Of a stretch of 64,000 bases of DNA, positions 46,610 through 57,368 are shown in pieces. The notes below the pieces were generated by a model. That model was given only the letters and a program-made list of their open reading frames with translations. It was not told the origin of the DNA and did no database searches. Numbering within the stretch: position 1 is the stretch's first letter; the number at the start of each line of letters is the position of its first letter. Source of the DNA: Phytophthora quininea (Eukaryota > Oomycota > Peronosporomycetes > Peronosporales > Peronosporaceae); the NCBI GenBank assembly GCA_011947345.1, contig JAAVTG010000604.1, positions 32,266 through 96,265 on the forward strand, in the 5' to 3' direction. A program made the translations under genes and the position numbers.

Positions 46610-47708
46610 GAAGCCAACCAACCCCTGAGGTAAGCGTCGCGGAGTAAAAACCTTTGCGTCAGTCATGAACGAAAGGATCTCTTGACATGCCTTGGCAAGC
46701 GAAAGCTGCCAGAATCCCTTTAGGAAATCGAAAAGACCGAAATGCTTCTTGCCTTTTGCATTCTCCATTATGACAGATAGGATCGGCATCACTGCAGCCA
46801 TCGTCTCGGTGAGGTTGTTAACAGGACGGTAGTCCGTAGTTATGGAAAATCGCCGCCAGTACCCGGCTTTCTTTCTGGAAGAGCAGGACAGACCCATCGA
46901 CTTGTTGGGTTTTCATAGATCCAACCGAGCTCGACGAGCCGAGCATTGAAATTGCGGAGAAAATGTCGAAGCTGTGGGGAGTATTTCCGAGGTTTGCACT
47001 TGTACGGCTGGGCTCCTTCTTTGAGACGAATCTCGAGCGGGGTACTTTAGCAGGTGGGTCATCACTCAATTCCACACGCCAAATGTCGTACATGTAGACG
47101 ATTGTTCGTAATTGATCCTCGTGCTCCGGTGGAAAACCTTGCTGCACGGCTTGACTGATGAGTAGCTCCACAGCGGCTCGGACAGCATTGGTGTCTACCG
47201 GTTTGGGTTCGCCATTGATCCCATCGTCGTTGTCGAAAGGATCCACATCAGCAGGACGGGCAGCTAGCTGTTCCATTTGGCGGTCAACGTCAATGCCAAG
47301 GGCTATTAGGATATCTTGACCGACCAAAAATTCATCTTCGTCCTCGTCAATAACAAGGCACACGAAAGGCTGTGCAGGCCTCACTGCTCCTGCTGCCGTG
47401 TGAAGCAGTATACTGATATTGATTGTTGCATTCGCGAGTATTGGATTGCTGCCCACGCCTGTTGCATCTACTGGCTCGTCAAGAGTTGTAATCTTTGCCG
47501 TTGGATCCAGTTGGCACAACTTCTGAGCATTGGCTCTGCTGATTACAGTCTCATCGGTCCCAGAATCTAGTCGATAGGGAAGTTCCAACACGCCGTTCAG
47601 GGTGACTCTCTTATCTGGGTCGGGACAACACTCACGTAGGCGCTTGATGCGGACGACCGAGCGCCTTTTTGCCTCTTTCTCCGCCCGGAGCCGCTTACGT
47701 ATTTCCAC
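46610..47708 (-). pseudogene. Gypsy element 1 protease and reverse transcriptase 5' part
   Basis: The aspartic protease active site is YRLDSGTDETVIS (about 47550), followed by FLVGQDILIALGI, the usual second protease landmark. After a connector the reverse transcriptase begins with TTDYRPVNNLTE, GLFDFLKGFWQL and RRLPQGLVG, then is cut by the DIRS-like insert. A frame slip lies near 46880. Confidence 0.85.
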
Positions 47709-47794
47709 CTTTTCCTCTGCGGTTGCTTGAGTGGATTTAGCCAGCCAATGTAGCTCGATGCACTTTGGGCATGGCCCTGGTGGTGATTTAGCCG

Positions 47795-48633
47795 TTAATG
47801 ACCCGCTTTGCCGCTGGCTTGCGCAGAAGGCTTTCCTTTCACCGACTTCGGTCGGTTGTCCTTTAGCAAACGTGAGGCGGTCCTTTTGTTGGTCGGTTCA
47901 TGCACCTCATGGCGGAGTTTGGCCTTCTTTAGCTGTTGAAAATGATGATCTTGTTCAAGAGCTGTCTCCAGTATGAGATCGTGCAGAAGCGTCTCGTCCT
48001 CTTTGGCGGCTTGCTTCTGGTATTGGATGCTGCGGTTCACCGAGTCACGTAGGGCAACAGGTTCCAGAGATGCAACTAGGAGTTTGCATTTCTCCTTTGT
48101 GCCGGAGTTGCCTTTGAAACACGCTCCCAAACCGTGTTCATCAATGATATCATAGCATAACTTAAAGTATTGGAAAACTCGCTCGCTGACATCGCTTTCG
48201 TTGAGGTCCATCCTCAATTCGTTTGAGAAGAGAGCCTCAACGTCGGGAAGGGTCTTGTTTTCACCGTGGCGATGATCGTTTCGATTTCATTCCAGATGTG
48301 CTTGTCTGTCACGTCGTCCTCCTTCATTTTCCAGCGTAGTTTGCACCACATTGCTAGAAGGCGCTTGTCGAAAGTGCTTTTGATGGGCACCATCGCCTTA
48401 TCAATGTCTTCCCCAGTCGCCAGGACGCGATTCGTCATGGTCTCTTCGTACTGGAGACGCTCCTTTCGCCATTTCACCAGTGTAGCATGCGAGGTGCTTT
48501 TAATTTGCGGTGGCATGACTGGGGTGAAAATGGGCATGGACAATGCGCTGTCGGCGATCTTCATCTCTTCGTTATCGCCGGCTTTGCGCTTGGGAGTCTT
48601 GGACTTGGTCATTTTGTCAGTGAAACTGGTCAC
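47795..48633 (-). pseudogene. Gypsy element 1 gag
   Basis: The first frame after the 5' LTR, starting MTSFTDKMTKSKTPKRK at 48633, with a lysine-rich start and helical capsid-like sequence. It slips frame at about 48216 into 47795-48217, which has ERVFQYFKLCYDII and ends in a basic tail. No zinc knuckle was seen. Confidence 0.65.
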
Positions 48634-48645
48634 TAAAGAATTCTT

Positions 48646-48907
48646 TGTAGTGTTTCACGTAAAGTAAACACAGGCGGTGGGAGTTGGCGAACTCCGTAGT
48701 TGTTGCCGTTGGTGTATTGAGCAAATGTCAGAGTGAGCAAAGTTGGAGGATTGCTGTCTAGCCTACTTGCGCAGCATTTCGTGAGATACTGGATTCTCAA
48801 CACACGCCATTGACCAGGCGGTGTCCACGCATGCCAATAAGGTATGGCGTCATATCTTACTCATTGCAGCTGTAGGCGAGGCTTTCATGATAGCGCCCTG
48901 CACTACA
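48646..48907 (-). repeat. 5' LTR of gypsy element 1
   Basis: 262 bp, followed on the element's strand by AAGAATTCTTTAG where the primer binding site should be. The GTTTA duplication at 48908-48912 closes the element. Confidence 0.92.
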
Positions 48908-49710
48908 GTTTACCGTCAATTCGCGGTCTGAATTGGCTGAAAAATATGCGCTCGTTCTTTTCGTCTTTGTGGGAAACGAACGAAGCACTCTTCATTGCTG
49001 TCGTGCTTGGACCTCTGCTACTGCAGTGTGTCAAGTCAATTTACTGCCCTCGTCCGTTCTCGAAGATTTTGTAAGCACGTGCACTGAGCGCTCGTCAGTG
49101 TCTAGCGTAGACAGTAACTTCTGTATCGTGGCGGCGACGCATGTACTATGTCACTTGGAATCGCTTGGAGGCTTCCCGCCATTGTCCAGAATCACACCAA
49201 GATTCTTGTGGAGTGCCTCACTGCTAAGAGTCGTGTTGGACAGGGGCTAGTTCTTGCTGGAGTCGCAAATATGTTCGGATTGAGTTTCGGTGTTACAGGA
49301 TCGTTCATTTCTGGTACTGCATTCATAAAGGGAGATGGGAGGAAGTTGGATTTGATACGGAAATCGTTGCAGCACTCGTAAAAGTATTGCGAAGGGAAAC
49401 GGCAGAAGACAAGGCTCATCGAGGCGTTTCGACTGCTGTGCTTGGTGCCATTGCAAACTCTGCAGACGGGCTTTACGTTACCCAGAAGAAAAGTCGTTTG
49501 ACGTCGAAGTTCGGTCCCTTCCTTCGACGAGTTTGCTCACAAAAACGTTCGAGTGGCTCCGTCAAGCTGATGGTAGTGAGTCAATACGTACGGCATCGTC
49601 GCTATTAGCATGCCTAACAAGGGCAAGCTTGGTCTTGCCCTTACTGGACTACTCGTCGCTCACTCTTCGAGTTTTGGCTCGACTCTGCTCGGATGATGTC
49701 ACTAATGCTT
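48908..49710 (+). pseudogene. Focadhesin-like gene copy 2, fragment 2
   Basis: Continues copy 1 from about 13923 to 14732. Compared with copy 1 it has at least three single-base losses in short runs, near 49036, 49176 and 49342, so the frame changes repeatedly. It ends in the TGCTT duplication (49706-49710) of gypsy element 2. Confidence 0.9.
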
Positions 49711-49949
49711 TGTTGTCGCTTCCGATGCAAAAGTAGAAGTGATATATATTGAGTAGTTTGTTAGCTTTCACTAGCTGCTCTCCTATGCATCCTCTTGGAG
49801 ACCCATTTGTTGGACCCGTCCGTACTTGCTGCACTTGCATAACAGTCCGTAGTTGATCAACCGTCTTTACTTTCTGCAGCTGTACACCTTCCGTAGAGTG
49901 TTGGTGTTGGTGGGCTAGACCCCAGCAACGACTACACGGCGTAGCAACA
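49711..49949 (-). repeat. 3' LTR of gypsy element 2
   Basis: 239 bp with terminal inverted TGTTG...CAACA. It contains a run of four C near 49920 where the other LTR has three. Confidence 0.92.
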
Positions 49950-51480
49950 CTTCCCTCTCCAAAAGCGCCTCGAATATCAATATGCATACGGCCTCACTGC
50001 TGGCCGCTGTTCCGCGCACTGGATGCCCGAAGTATTTGATTTGCAGTGCTTTTCGTAGCGCCTTCACAGCTGCCACTTTGTTGTGCTTGCCGACGAAACC
50101 TTTTAGCACCACTGGCACATCCTGCAGCAACACGTCCTCTGGCTCCCACGAGTCTTCATGCTCGCTCAGGCCTCGCCAGTGCACCTTGATCTCATGGCGC
50201 TTCTCCTGGCGATTGTAGCGCGCTTTAATTAGGTGATCTACCACGTGGCCCTCACTGTTGTGGGCAATATGCAGCAGTAGATCCTCCGTCACCTTCAGAG
50301 AGCTGTCGGCGTAAAATTTTAGCCTGCTAGCATGCACCTCTTTGCGTTACCCTGTCACCAGGTTTTGGATCACAAATATCCAATTTGACACTGTGTCGGT
50401 CACTTGAGCCGGCCCGCACCACTTAACTCGCAGTTTGCTACGCGTGTGTTGCCACAGGTCAGCATAGAGAACGAAATCCCCGATGTCAAACTGCGCCATG
50501 CGAGTTCCTTTCTTTTGTCGAGCCCTTTGCGACCGGCAGCTCTGATAGCCTCGTTGGTTTCTTTATTGCGTTTGTGCATAGCTTCTAAAACTTGTTGGAG
50601 CAACACGATATTTGTTCGCTGAGCACCGTGTAATTGTTCCAGCGTCGTGACTCGAATAGGACCCGGAATCGCGACATGGTCGCTTGGCCCCATGGCCTTC
50701 AAACCGGTCATCGCTGTGACGGAAGCGACCCTGCCAAGTGCAGGAGATGGCGCATGATTCAAAGCAAGTTGAACGATCTTAATTACTCGAGGCCATTCAC
50801 TCGGTTGCAATCTCCATTCCGATAGAAGCGCTCGACAGCAGCGCAATACTTCCCTGTTCACCACCTCTACGGTGCCGTTTGCCCATGGGCACCGAGCGGT
50901 GGTGAAGTGATGGTGGGCTCCAATTGCATGTTGAAGGGCTTCAATTACCTTGTTCTTGAAGTGTGATCCTTGGTCGCTGACCCACGAGCGACACACTCCG
51001 AATGCGGCAAACCAGTCGAGTAGCGCGGTAATTGTGGTCTCCGTATCAGCCACCTTGCTAGGAACCAACCACACATGCTTTGATGCGTCGTCCTTCATCA
51101 CTAGGACGTACGCTTGGTTCGTTAGGCTTTCGCCCATGTACAAAAGTCCCAGTGCAGGAGTTCGTTCGTTTGGTAGTTCGGCATGCATTGCCTCACCAAG
51201 CAGGCGTGGTTGCGGTGGTCCACCAAGCGTGCTCGCGCAGTGTAAACAACGCTAAACAAAGAACTTCACATCACGGTCCATTTCCTTCTATACGAACTTC
51301 TCACTGATGTTTTGCAGCGTTGCCGCGCTGCCTCTGTGTCCAGCCACCACAAAGTGTCCAACGACACATACCCGCACTTGCAGTTCTGCGGCATTGTCTG
51401 GAATCCAAATCCGACCCTGCTCGTCCTTCCAGAGCGAAACTGCATCTTCCTTAGAGAGGACAAGATTTCGTGGCGGGTCT
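49950..51480 (-). pseudogene. Gypsy element 2 integrase and chromodomain
   Basis: A zinc-binding half-motif (VVGHFVVAGHRG) lies near 51340. The catalytic core at 50400-51188 has LLYMGES, WVSDQGSHFKN and the glutamate in TVEVVNRE. The residues just before LLYMGES read TPALG, so the first catalytic aspartate is not evident where I expect it. The C-terminal chromodomain (about 50130-50250) shows KVHWRGLSEHEDSWEPED. Frame slips occur near 50340 and 51200. Confidence 0.85.
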
Positions 51481-53301
51481 GCCACACTTTGCGCTGCAAC
51501 AATCTCCTGTGAGGTTGGCCATACAAAGGTTTCGTCAAGTTGTAGTGAAAGCGGCAATGGCACTTGCCGAATGGCACACACAGTCTTGAAGGTAGAGCCC
51601 CACCTTGATAAAAGGTCGGCCCACACATTTTCATCGCCTGCTACATCGTGGATCTCGTACTTGTAGCCCATAAGAAGTATTGACCACCGATGGAGCTTGT
51701 CGGCCGTGTACTTCGGTACTGAGTTTGATACGCTGTGTGGGTCGAAGATATAGCATAAATTGCGATGATCAGTGAACAGAGCGAATCCGTCGTGGCGGTG
51801 CAGTAGGTAGTCTGCACGCTAGCATGTCTCGACGATTGCATATGCTTCTTTTCGACGATCGCCCAGCGCTTCGCAGCGCCAGAGAATGATCCGCTCAACA
51901 TCATGAGCGGCTGGTGTTCTTGTTCACTCAGCGGTCTATTGACATGGTCACGAGGGATCTGCGTGATTGCCGCGCCCCAGTGCTCGTCACTCGCGTCAGT
52001 ATACACTGAAAGCTGCTTGGCGGGGTCCGGATGCGCTAACTGCAGCGCGTGTTGTAGGGCATTCTTGCGCCGACCCAAACAGGCAACTTCATTCTCACCC
52101 CACCCTACGTCGGGTAGATTTATTGATCGGACTTGCCGCTTCGTGCGTCCACCAGCTTGTTCGTACACCCTTTCCATCGTCTTCATAAGCGGGTCTATCA
52201 GTTTATTGAAAGCTGGTAAGGAAGCCCGCATCAATTCAACGCGCAAACAAATTGCTGTAATTCCTGACCTGTTGTAGGCGCCGGTAGGTTCGTGAGAGCG
52301 TTGATTCGTGCAGGATCGTGTCGAACACCATCTCCAGAAACCACTCGTCCGCACCAAAGTGCTTCTCGCAAGTAAAAATGACACTTTTTGGATTGAGCTT
52401 CAAGCCTTTGTCAGCGCAAATGTTCAGCACCTTCTTCAGTAACGCGAGCAGGGCGTCATCACTATCCTCGTAACCGAGTAGATCATCAATCCAAATCATC
52501 AACCCGTTGTTGAATAGCTCAGTGAACATTTCCTGGACGGTTGACTGCACGTGCGCCACACTATTAGTTCCACCCATCAGGACGCGCGTGGGTGTAATGA
52601 CCCCTTCTTCCGTCAGGATTGAATATATCTCTTGGCACCACACAGCCATAGCAAACTGCCAAAAGCCCTTAAAAATCTAGCGAGAAGTACCGAGAAGAGC
52701 CACGCAGTTGCTCAAACATCACCTCCAGAATTGGCATAGGCCACACAATGGACTCTACACACTCGTTAGGCCCTCGAACGTCCGCTGTCATGCGATGTGC
52801 GTTCGCTTCGGGCTTGTTTACCACCAAAGGAGGTGAGCACCAACTGCTCTTGGGGTTTCTGTAGCACAAACCAGCCGCAATCAAGGCCTCGATGTGAGTC
52901 TTCAGAAATTCACGATGGGCAGGTGAGTATCGGAGAGCTCGGCACCTTACCGGCACCGCACCCGGCTTCAGCTTCACTTCAATGGGTGGCATATCCACTG
53001 GAGGGTCTCGACCAATGATGATACGAAACACGTCAATGAGCTGCATCAGAATTTGTTCCAGCTTCTTGAGGAATTCGTCACTTGCCCCATGTTGACGAGC
53101 CTCCTCAATCTTCTCCAGCAAGATGGTTCTCACCTGCTCTCGCTCTCGTTCAGCATCCGTGGTGAAGTCGGGAAAACACGCCTGCTCTTCCTCCACCTCA
53201 AGCTCTATCTCTTCTTGCGTCCGTTCTGGCTTTTCTGCTCCTCGAGCGTAGGCTAACACACTTGCAACCTTACTCGGCGGACAATCATCGACACCGCTCA
53301 T
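51480..53301 (-). pseudogene. Gypsy element 2 reverse transcriptase and RNase H
   Basis: The pol frame opens at 53301 with an acidic leader, then has IGRDPPVDMPP, RYSPAHREFL, SWCSPPLVV and SSRYFSLDF, where it stops at about 52670. The next frame has the catalytic LMIWIDDLLGYED and the thumb. RNase H follows at 51641-52100 with SVYTDASDEHWGAAI and the end block VWADLLSRWG. At least three frame changes are present. Confidence 0.85.
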
Positions 53302-53304
53302 ATC

Positions 53305-55132
53305 CTACTCCTCGCGGACTTGTTGGGCCCCAGCCAAAAGTTTTTCGGAGCTATATCCTAGCTTCTGCATGATCCACTTCGATAACAGCAATTCACCGAC
53401 TCCAGGTGGTAAGTGATCTGTCACCCAGCAGATCATGTTGTGCAGAATTAAAGGGCCGCCCGGCGTTGTGAATCTCAAATTCAGCTTTACTTTGTTCTCC
53501 ACAGACACAGGTTTGTCATCGATACCAGTCACACCAGCGTGGCCGACCATCTCGAGATAGTTTACCCAAATCCCACCTTCGGAAAGCGCCTTCAGAAGCT
53601 TGGTAGTCACGATCGACACGTCCGCAGCACTGTCAGGCGTTACCCAGGTCTCATTTTGCTCCATGACCTTGCACGATATCGCCGACTCTGGCATATCGCC
53701 CCCACTATCCCTAGCTGTCACGGTCAATACTGGCTTCACGACTTTGCGTCCCGTGCTCTTTTCATAGAGCTCCTTGGCTTCCACAGGACTAACAACATCA
53801 GGACATTGGAACACGCCGTGCGTTTGGTCACCACACTTGAAACACTTCCGAGCCTGTTTTTCATATTGTAGCTGTCCATCCTGAGCTCCTTTGCGGCCAG
53901 TCGTCGGTTTTGGCGGCGGCGAACTGCTCTTTGCGGCTGGCTGAGCCGTGGTGTTGCCTCTAACTTGACCTTTCTTCGGCAGGGCGGGCCTGCTTTGTGG
54001 CGGCGCATGCTTCGCCGCAGTGCCGGTTTGTTGCTGGATCGATATGTGGGCATCGAAACGCATGAAATCTTCCCGTTCCGTGCGCAGCCACTTCAAGAAC
54101 GTTTGGAGGTTGGACTTGGTCGGCTTGTGAACTTGACGTCCGAGCTGGTCCTTCACAGCTGGTTTAAAGGCTGGAGGACGAAGTGCATCAACGAGATAAC
54201 CGACAACTTTCTTCGGCTCGTCTTGAACTACATTCTTCATATTCAATCGGTCCACAATCTCATAGAAATTCGCCATCAACCGGGACAAACGCGACTCCGC
54301 GTCCAGCAGATTGGTATCCATGCACATCGACTTCACCTCTCTGTCCAGCGTCTTGTAAGCCGTGTTGTCAGGCACACGAGCCGACAAAAGTATTCTTTCC
54401 ACTCGGACTCGGTCACGTCTTTCTCATCCTTAAAAGCTCAAAACCACAAATTCTTACCAAAGTGCCTTGCTCAATGCAAGCACTTAACGGCATCACGAAA
54501 AACTTGGCCTGAGTGCCCTGGTTCAACGCCTTACCCGCCGGCGTAGCTATCTATAACATCTCTCTTCTCTTTCTTAGTGCTGCCCCGATATATGGGCGGA
54601 ACTGGCAGATTAGTTCCAGCAGCCACGGTGACGGCCGGAGATTCATCTGCTGGGCGACTATCTGTTGAAGGCGCAGCACCTTGAGCGGAAGCCCCCATCG
54701 AGCTTGCAAGTGTGGCTGCACCGTCTCTGCCAAGCTCTCTAGTCGTTGTCCATGCAGCCCGACTGCCTCTTCAGCAGCCTTCAGCAAGCGGAATTGCTCT
54801 TCCAGGTACTTGCGATGTTCATCCATCTGCTGGCGCATTTCCTGTTGCTGTTCGAGTAGCGCGGCCTGGCGTTCATGCTGCGCTTGCAGGCACTCCGACG
54901 TTTTAGCTGCCAGATAATCTTGCTGGCGTTGCACTTGTCCCAGCTTTGCCGCCGTCTCATGATGAGTAGCAGCAGCATGCTGAGCCAAAGCTTCGACTTG
55001 GCGCTTGGTGTCACTCCCTTGTATCGTAGCCGTCCTCGTGGTCGTCTCCTGGAGCTGCAGGTCGACGTCCGTGTACGGCGGCAGCGGCGGGTACACAGCG
55101 GCCGGCATTGCACTGCCAGGGTGGGGCACCAT
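53305..55132 (-). pseudogene. Gypsy element 2 gag and protease
   Basis: Opens MVPHPGSAMPAAVYPP at 55132, followed by a long glutamine/glutamate-rich coiled coil to about 54600. After a break, 53305-54402 has capsid-like helices, a CCHC zinc knuckle (CFKCGDQTHGVFQC) and a protease-like region with WVTPDSAADVSIV. The D-S-A triad differs from the common D-S/T-G. Confidence 0.82.
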
Positions 55133-55184
55133 CGCTTCGTCGGCTTCTTCCGTGCTGGGCGCGATTTCCAGCTAAAGAATTCTT

Positions 55185-55422
55185 TGTTGTCGCTTCCGAT
55201 GCAAAAGTAGAAGTGATATATATTGAGTAGTTTGTTAGCTTTCACTAGCTGCTCTCCTATGCATGCTCTTGGAGACCCATTTGTTGGACCCGTCCGTACT
55301 TGCTGCACTTGCATAACAGTCCGTAGTTGAGCAACCGTCTTTACTTTCTGCAGCTGTACACCTTCCGTAGAGTGTTGGTGTTGGTGGGCTAGACCCAGCA
55401 ACGACTACATGGCGTAGCAACA
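55185..55422 (-). repeat. 5' LTR of gypsy element 2
   Basis: 238 bp. It is followed on the element's strand by AAGAATTCTTTAG, the same 13 bases seen in gypsy element 1. Confidence 0.92.
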
Positions 55423-55527
55423 TGCTTGTATTCGATTCGCTGTGACACAAGGAACGTGTGATGAGCTTTACGCTGGTAAATTATTTTCTCCCGAGTGGTT
55501 TGGAGGTGTCAGTATCACCATTCAAAC
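55423..55527 (+). pseudogene. Focadhesin-like gene copy 2, fragment 3
   Basis: 105 bp matching copy 1 from about 14728 to 14829, trapped between gypsy element 2 and the 663-bp insert. Confidence 0.9.
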
Positions 55528-56190
55528 AGTGAGCCGCGTCTCCTTTTTTCTTGCAGTGTCCGTCACCGGTCACGTCAGCCGGTTGCGTATCGGCCGGCGC
55601 GCTGGTCAAGGGTCCACGCTGGTCCTGCCTCCGGCCAAAGGCGGTGCCCAGTGGTCTACGCAGCGGTAGTACTAACCTAAATAACTACTCTAAACTACCA
55701 TTGCGTGTCCGAGTGTTTCCTTGCACAGGTGGTGTACACGACGCCTTTGCTGGTGTGTGCTTGCCGGGCGGGTGGGCTCTACTACCACGGGGCTAGCTGT
55801 TCTACCTCTCTTTGCCACAGCCACAAGCACGCGCGGGCTGCAACCTCCGCTTCACCAACCCCTGTGAGGCTCTATCTACCCACGCCGGTCCTCTGTCGTG
55901 TACCCCTCGCGTCGCTTACTTCGCGTGGCGGGTTCCCAGTTATTGACACCTCTCTAGCGGCTGCGGTCGCACTCAGTCTCGTGTTGAGCTTTCACGGCAA
56001 AACTAAGACTACTTGAATAATACTTACTACTCGCTGCCGATGTCCCTTCGTGTTGCGTCCCTTCAGTGCGATCTTGGTCGTTGCTCCTGGCCTTGTTGCT
56101 CCTTTAGGGTGGTTGCTGCTTGCTCCTTGGTCGTCATCTTGCTGGCTGGCAGACGCCGGCTGGCGGGCACAAGTATTGCACCCTATTACT
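55528..56190. mobile_element. 663-bp insertion of unknown class (possible solo LTR)
   Basis: The insertion is defined by comparison with copy 1, where ATTCAAAC continues directly into CGAGTTG. Here 663 bp intervene, and AAAC is present on both sides (55524-55527 and 56191-56194). The insert starts AGTGAGCCGCG and ends CTATTACT, giving only a 3-bp inverted end (AGT/ACT). It has no coding content. A solo LTR with unusual ends, or a small non-autonomous element, are the likely options. Confidence 0.7.
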
Positions 56191-57261
56191 AAACCGAGTT
56201 GATCAACGGGCTTGCACAGGCAGCAACTCGTTTGCCAACGAACACGCTGCAAACACTTTTGATCACGGTGTTTAGTGTTCTAACGGATATTTGGCGACGC
56301 GATGTGTCGAGCAGTACGAGCGCGCTGCTTTTTGATAGCTGGACCAACATGTTGAGAGACATTCTTCACCACAAAGAAGGTCGAGCCATCCCTGAAAGCT
56401 CGACGAAAATGGCCAACCAACTTGTTATTGACATGTTCGTTGCAGAACTCCCGTTCGACTTGAGTGCCTCCGTTTTTGTGCGAACGTTTGCCACTCGTGT
56501 GCTGTCGAAGGTGGACTATGGTGAGCGTAGCGTACCGGTAGCGGACACCTTCCTGGTTCCAACAACAACATCCAAGTCGATGTGGAGTTGGTGGAGAAAG
56601 ACTGTTTTTGTAGTCGAGCTGGTGCGTCTGAACGTGCTGGTTATCACGAAGCGAGAGGCGTCTTTGCTTTTCCAGTGGGTTTTGCGCCACGACTTCGTCG
56701 AGTGGACTGACGAGAAAGACGTTAATACCTACTTGTATCCGCTTGTTGCTCAGGTCGGAGCTGTGATTGCGACACATACCCGGGCGGGGGAAATTACTTC
56801 TGCGCTACTAGATGTTGTTGATGTCTTCAGCCGATCGTTGAGCTCATCAACTGATCAGAGCCCTTCAGACGCTTTCAAACGCCGCGCCTTGTTCAATTTA
56901 TTGGCTTGTGTTCTGACGTGGAAACTGAAGTTGAACCACGAACAGTACTTGTCGACTACCGAGAGGCCGGAGAGCTCAGATATGGATATCACGCACGACT
57001 TATTTCCTTTCGGGCTGGCTGCTATTCTGCAGCGCGCCAAACTGTGTCGCCGGTTGGGGAGAGTTTGTGGGCCTTACTGCAGCAACTGTGGAGCGAAAGC
57101 ACGAGAGCGAGCGAGACAGGGATTTGGCGACATTTGTCAGTGCTCTACAATTCTGCAGCCGGCAGATGTACGCAGAGGCTGATGTCTGGCCAATGCCGAG
57201 CATGATGCAAAGCGCGATTAGAGAATTTTGGAGTGTTGGGTCCACTCAATCAGCTCCTTAA
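56191..57261 (+). pseudogene. Focadhesin-like gene copy 2, fragment 4 (3' end)
   Basis: Matches copy 1 from about 14826 to the stop at 15895. Here the G5 run at 56786-56790 keeps the frame open where copy 1 (G4) loses it, but A3 near 57042 (A4 in copy 1) breaks it later. The stop is at 57259-57261, followed by the same 107-bp spacer and ABCA 3' end as in unit 1. Confidence 0.9.
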
Positions 57262-57368
57262 CACTGTTTATTTAACAGTGTGCTTGGGATAAAACCAACG
57301 GCTGAACAAGATCAAAGGCCAACAATTTCTAGGTGCTTCCTGTCCATTTTACCTGGTTTATTCATCGT

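Larger units (their letters stand above)
40906..46610 (-). mobile_element. DIRS-like tyrosine-recombinase retrotransposon nested in gypsy element 1
   Basis: Between the two halves of the gypsy reverse transcriptase lies a second retroelement on the same strand. It has gag-like frames (44667-46396), a reverse transcriptase and RNase H (42039-44288) and a tyrosine recombinase (41065-42123), and lacks an LTR-type integrase. That set defines the DIRS/Ngaro/PAT order. The outer limits are estimated from where gypsy coding stops and restarts. Terminal inverted or split direct repeats were not resolved by eye, so placement within DIRS, Ngaro or PAT is open. No methyltransferase domain was noticed. 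Confidence 0.78.
37850..48907 (-). mobile_element. Ty3/gypsy chromodomain LTR retrotransposon with nested DIRS-like element
   Basis: LTRs at 37850-38110 and 48646-48907 (261 and 262 bp, TGTAGTG...CACTACA) differ by one substitution and one indel. The target duplication GTTTA sits at 37845-37849 and 48908-48912. Coding runs on the minus strand: gag, protease, reverse transcriptase, RNase H, integrase and a chromodomain. The reverse transcriptase is split by about 5.7 kb of a DIRS-like element (roughly 40906-46610). Without that insert the element would be about 5.4 kb, a normal size for this group. Confidence 0.9.
49711..55422 (-). mobile_element. Ty3/gypsy chromodomain LTR retrotransposon 2
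   Basis: LTRs at 49711-49949 and 55185-55422 (239 and 238 bp, TGTTGTCGC...GCAACA) differ at about three bases plus one indel. The target duplication TGCTT sits at 49706-49710 and 55423-55427. The 5712-bp element has gag, protease, RT, RNase H, integrase and chromodomain on the minus strand and no nested insert. It is related to gypsy element 1 but clearly a different family. Confidence 0.92.
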
